DNA from: Oscillospiraceae bacterium
GTDB taxonomy: Bacteria; Bacillota; Clostridia; Oscillospirales; CAG-272
Length of the DNA stretch: 7,417 nucleotides
Reading direction: 5' to 3'
Assembly: GCA_009779295.1 (NCBI GenBank)
Contig: WREN01000108.1
Location: 1-7,417, forward strand
How positions within the stretch are numbered: the stretch's first letter is position 1; the number at the start of each line of letters is the position of its first letter. Position numbers and translations under genes: made by a program. Shown piece after piece: positions 4,836 through 7,417 of this stretch. The notes below the pieces were generated by a model. It made no database searches and had not been told where the DNA came from. It worked only from the letters and a program-made list of their open reading frames with translations.

Positions 4836-5692
4836 GGATAGGTTTATGTTCATCAGAATTTAAAGTCCCGCTGGATTGTGAGACGTATTTCAAAAAGTTA
4901 GCGGATTTGGAGTTTCCGGTCACGCAGCTTGGGTTTATGTCGCTTACGGAGTTCGGATTCACTCCGACGGGGAGTATCGAGATACCGGGGCATGTCGATG
5001 ACAGCGTTATTGACAAAATCAAAAACGCCGCAAATAAGTACGGCGTGGAGATTGCCGCGTGCAACGGTACGTTCAATATGGCGCACCCCGACCCTGCTAT
5101 CCGCGAAGAGGCGATAGCGCGGTTTGAGGGATTCACCGCAGCAGTCACAAAATTCGGCGCAAAGTTCATAACTTTATGCAGCGGTACGCGCAATCCCGAC
5201 CATTTATGGTCGCCGCATCCCGACAACGAAACGCAAAGCGCGTGGGACGATATGTTCGACTCGATGAAGAGGATCACAAAAATAGCGGAGAAATACGGGC
5301 GCGTGCTTGCAATCGAAACCGAAGCCGCGAACGTTATCAATACTCCCGAAAAGGCACGTAAGATTATGGACGACTTAGGTTCGCCGAATTTGAAAATGAT
5401 AATCGACTGCGCGAATCTGTTCCATGTAGGCAAAGCGCATAAGGAAAATGTGCGCGCGACGCTGAAGAAGGCGTTCGAATACTTCGGGAACGACATCGTT
5501 GTCGCGCACGGCAAGGATATCTCGGATTCGAACGGGATCGATTACTGTCCTACCGGAGAAGGGATTATTGATTACGAATATTTTGTGGAGTTGCTGAAGG
5601 AGTACGGTTATCAGGGAGATATGCTACTTCATTCGATTTATGATGAGGAGAAAATGGTTGTAGGAAGAGATTTGATTAAGAGGTATGTTTAA
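4832..5692 (+). CDS. Sugar phosphate isomerase/epimerase-like TIM-barrel protein (xylose isomerase-like, AP_endonuc_2 family)
   Basis: The 286-residue protein has the length and strand spacing of the xylose-isomerase-like TIM barrels, which bind a divalent metal and isomerise, epimerise or cleave sugars and cyclitols. The first strand is M-R-I-G-L-C-S. The metal-site strands are visible as A-I-E-T-E (160-164), I-I-D-C-A-N (190-195), V-A-H-G-K-D (224-229) and T-G-E-G-I-I-D-Y (241-248). In many relatives the last strand ends in a metal-binding Glu; here it reads M-L-L-H-S (264-268), so H267 may replace it. GAGGTGAT at 4818-4825 supports the start, and the ATG overlaps the propeller stop by four bases. 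Related barrels pair with Gfo/Idh/MocA oxidoreductases in inositol catabolism and in 3-keto-glycoside or C-glycoside cleavage. The exact substrate is not visible. Confidence 0.83.
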   Translation: MRIGLCSSEFKVPLDCETYFKKLADLEFPVTQLGFMSLTEFGFTPTGSIEIPGHVDDSVIDKIKNAANKYGVEIAACNGTFNMAHPDPAIREEAIARFEGFTAAVTKFGAKFITLCSGTRNPDHLWSPHPDNETQSAWDDMFDSMKRITKIAEKYGRVLAIETEAANVINTPEKARKIMDDLGSPNLKMIIDCANLFHVGKAHKENVRATLKKAFEYFGNDIVVAHGKDISDSNGIDYCPTGEGIIDYEYFVELLKEYGYQGDMLLHSIYDEEKMVVGRDLIKRYV

Positions 5693-6228
5693 TGCAAGAT
5701 GGAAATTCAAAAAAACATAAACAATATCAAAACAGACCCAAAATTGAAGACTTCGTTTCTGAATCGGATTTTGACGACGAAATAAAAAATATAATTCTTG
5801 ATTTTGCGTCTTATCTGAGAACTAATAAAATGCCTCCTCAATGGGCGGCGATAAATTCATGGAAGTTCCTTTATAAAAGAGAACGGATCGGATATATAAG
5901 ACTGATTGACGGCTCTTGGTTTTTTGATTATATAATTCCTAAAAAAGAAAAATCTCGGGAGTTGTATAACGCAAATTTAACAATAGATGAAAAGTTCGAA
6001 GAATATGCCGAAAAGGAAAACTTAAAGGAATATATTTGGGATAATGTTAAATATTGCACCCAATGTATTTCAATCGGACATTGCTCTCCTAAAAACCTGA
6101 ATATTTTCGGAAAGGATTTTAAAGAACTATGCTGGAACGGCAACTTAAGTTTTAAAAATCCTACTCCCGCAGAGTTGGAACGATTGAAAAAGTTATATGA
6201 TTATCTTAAAAATAACATAACTCAATAA
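5692..6228 (+). CDS. Unknown four-cysteine protein, possible zinc-binding domain
   Basis: I cannot name a family for this 178-residue protein. The N-terminal 20 residues are charged and probably disordered. A middle part (about 30-82) has several tryptophans (W51, W57, W76) and reads like a small alpha/beta domain. The C-terminal part has a C-x2-C-x5-C-x15-C arrangement (C122, C125, C131, C147) with F-G-K-D-F just before the last Cys, consistent with a zinc site. I recall similar C-terminal patterns in uncharacterised clostridial proteins. There is no signal peptide or membrane segment. Its ATG shares one base with the preceding stop (TAATG), and AAGAGG lies eight bases upstream, so it is translated with the operon. 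Base composition differs from its neighbours: a hand count of 5701-5760 gives 30% GC, against 55% for 6541-6600 in the next gene. This suggests a later insertion. Confidence 0.75.
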   Translation: MQDGNSKKHKQYQNRPKIEDFVSESDFDDEIKNIILDFASYLRTNKMPPQWAAINSWKFLYKRERIGYIRLIDGSWFFDYIIPKKEKSRELYNANLTIDEKFEEYAEKENLKEYIWDNVKYCTQCISIGHCSPKNLNIFGKDFKELCWNGNLSFKNPTPAELERLKKLYDYLKNNITQ

Positions 6229-6255
6229 AAAATATAAATTTGGAGGCTTAAAAAC

Positions 6256-7416
6256 ATGAAAGAACTTAATATCGGAATGGTCGGCTACAAATTCATGGGG
6301 AAAGCGCACAGCAACGCGTATCAGCGGCTGGCGATGTTCTTCGACGGCAACGCTCATTGTAACCTTACCGCGATTTGCGGCCGCGATGAGGAGTGGGTGA
6401 AATCGGCGGCAAAAAAATATGGTTGGGCGGGCTATGAAACTTCGTGGGAGAAGTTAATTACCCGCCAGGACATCGACGTCATCGACATTACCGCGCCGTC
6501 TGACGCGCATTATACGATTGGCATAGCTGCGGCCGAAAACGGCAAGCACATTTTCTGCGAGAAACCGCTCGCGCTGAGTTTGAAGAACGCGCGCGAAATG
6601 TACGAAGCCGTGTTGAAAAACAAAGTGAAGCATCAGATTGGATTCAATTACAGGTTCATTCCGGCGATGCAGCTCGCGAAGCAAATGATCTCTTCGGGGA
6701 AACTCGGTACGATTCGTCATGTCAGGGCACACTATTTACAGGATTACATCATCGACCCGGAGTTCCCGCTCATCTGGCGGTTGCAGAAAGACGTCTGCGG
6801 TTCGGGTTCGCTCGGCGATTTGGGCGCGCATTTGATCGACATGTCGAGATTCTTAGTCGGCGAATTCAAAACGATAATGGGCATCCAGAAAACTTTCGTC
6901 ACCGAACGCCCCGTCGTCGAAATGATGACGGGAATCACGGCGACCGCGAAAGAAGGCGCGAAAAAAGGTAAAGTCGAAGTTGACGACGGCACGGTATTCG
7001 TTGCGGAATTCGAGAACGGCGCGCTGGGTACGTTCGAAGCGACGCGGTTCGCGCACGGCCACAAGAACGACTGGTCGATCGAAATCAACGGCGACAAAGG
7101 CAGTTTGAAATTCGTTTTCGAACGCATGAACGAACTTTGGTATTTCAACGCCGACGACGAGAGCGGATTGCAGGGGTTCAGGCATATCCAGACGAACGAG
7201 GGCGTTCATCCGTATATGCAGGCGTGGTGGCCGGCGGGTCACGTCATCGGCTACGAGCATACGTTCGTGCACGAGATGTACGAGTTCACGGAGGCAATCG
7301 TGAACGATACGGCGACATCCCCTGATTTCTACGACGGCGTAAAATGTTCGCAGGTAATTGAAGCGGTTGAGCTGTCGTCCCAAAGGCGCGCGGCGGTTGA
7401 TGTAGATTCGTTATGA
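6256..7416 (+). CDS. Gfo/Idh/MocA family NAD(P)-dependent oxidoreductase
   Basis: The 386-residue protein has the two-domain layout of the family. An N-terminal Rossmann domain carries the glycine-rich loop G-M-V-G-Y-K-F-M-G (7-15), and the family signature F-C-E-K-P-L-A-L (100-107) contains the catalytic-type lysine K103. The C-terminal domain begins with a segment reading G-S-G-S-L-G-D-L-G-A-H-L-I-D (182-195), whose D188 and H192 are the usual catalytic residues. Such enzymes oxidise or reduce sugars, sugar acids, cyclitols or glycosides with NAD(P). H-x-Y-M and W-W-P near 318-326 may shape the substrate pocket. GGAGG at 6242-6246 fixes the start. It follows the small AT-rich gene after a 27-base gap with no terminator and belongs to the same operon. 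Inositol dehydrogenase and glycoside 3-oxidase relatives are both possible. Confidence 0.9.
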   Translation: MKELNIGMVGYKFMGKAHSNAYQRLAMFFDGNAHCNLTAICGRDEEWVKSAAKKYGWAGYETSWEKLITRQDIDVIDITAPSDAHYTIGIAAAENGKHIFCEKPLALSLKNAREMYEAVLKNKVKHQIGFNYRFIPAMQLAKQMISSGKLGTIRHVRAHYLQDYIIDPEFPLIWRLQKDVCGSGSLGDLGAHLIDMSRFLVGEFKTIMGIQKTFVTERPVVEMMTGITATAKEGAKKGKVEVDDGTVFVAEFENGALGTFEATRFAHGHKNDWSIEINGDKGSLKFVFERMNELWYFNADDESGLQGFRHIQTNEGVHPYMQAWWPAGHVIGYEHTFVHEMYEFTEAIVNDTATSPDFYDGVKCSQVIEAVELSSQRRAAVDVDSL

Positions 7417-7417
7417 A
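7413..7417 (+). CDS. Possible start of the next operon gene (overlapping ATGA)
   Basis: The oxidoreductase stop codon TGA (7414-7416) is embedded in ATGAA, so an ATG at 7413 could start another gene with a four-base overlap, as at the propeller/isomerase and HAD/DUF3842 junctions. Only the start codon and two further bases are visible, and no strong Shine-Dalgarno site precedes it. The call rests only on the junction pattern. Confidence 0.3.

Noticed and set aside
4726..5514. Minus-strand 262-residue reading frame opposite the TIM-barrel gene.
   Set aside because: It is long but compositionally odd (Ser/Ala/Phe-rich, as expected from antisense of this codon usage), has no start signals, and overlaps a gene with clear family motifs.
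6853..7383. Minus-strand 176-residue reading frame rich in Arg, Val and Phe.
   Set aside because: It is an antisense shadow of the oxidoreductase gene. The composition reflects the reverse complement of its GC-rich codons.

Overview
This window looks like a chromosomal segment of a low-to-mid-GC Firmicute, most likely an anaerobic gut or rumen-type clostridium. The reasons are AT-rich intergenic DNA, strong Shine-Dalgarno sites, near-consensus sigma-A promoters, a DUF3842 gene (a family I associate with Clostridia) and a stand-alone ECF-transporter S component. That assignment is an inference. I see no mobile element, CRISPR array, tRNA or rRNA gene.

Layout. (1) Bases 1-430 hold only the first codons of a leftward gene (start codon at 12), its promoter, an unusually clean 17-bp-arm AT palindrome, and a candidate leftward structured RNA of about 130-140 nt that starts from its own consensus promoter. 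(2) Bases 377-921 form a self-contained unit: consensus promoter, a YhcH/YjgK/YiaL-family gene (sugar anomerase-like cupin) and a bidirectional terminator. (3) Bases 937-1984 (minus) are a two-gene unit, an ECF-type vitamin/nutrient S component overlapping a small P-loop uridine-kinase-like protein. It is read from a consensus promoter and a short leader that folds into a terminator with a competing upstream hairpin. (4) Bases 2091-3124 (minus) are a translationally coupled pair: a HAD phosphatase of the phosphoglycolate-phosphatase type and a DUF3842 protein. (5) Bases 3135-7417 (plus) are an operon with tight junctions: a cytoplasmic beta-propeller protein, a TIM-barrel sugar isomerase/epimerase, a small AT-rich four-cysteine protein of unknown function, a Gfo/Idh/MocA oxidoreductase, and probably a further gene starting in the last five bases.

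How it may work together. The plus-strand operon has the makings of an intracellular sugar-derivative pathway. The oxidoreductase would oxidise or reduce a sugar or cyclitol using NAD(P), and the TIM-barrel enzyme would isomerise, epimerise or cleave the product. The propeller could be a lyase, lactonase or sugar-binding partner. The YhcH-type gene fits the same theme but has its own promoter. The minus-strand ECF/kinase pair suggests uptake of a small nutrient followed by phosphorylation inside the cell. No substrate can be named from the sequence. The least explained parts are the candidate RNA upstream of the YhcH gene, the compact attenuator in the ECF leader, and the four-cysteine protein inside the sugar operon.
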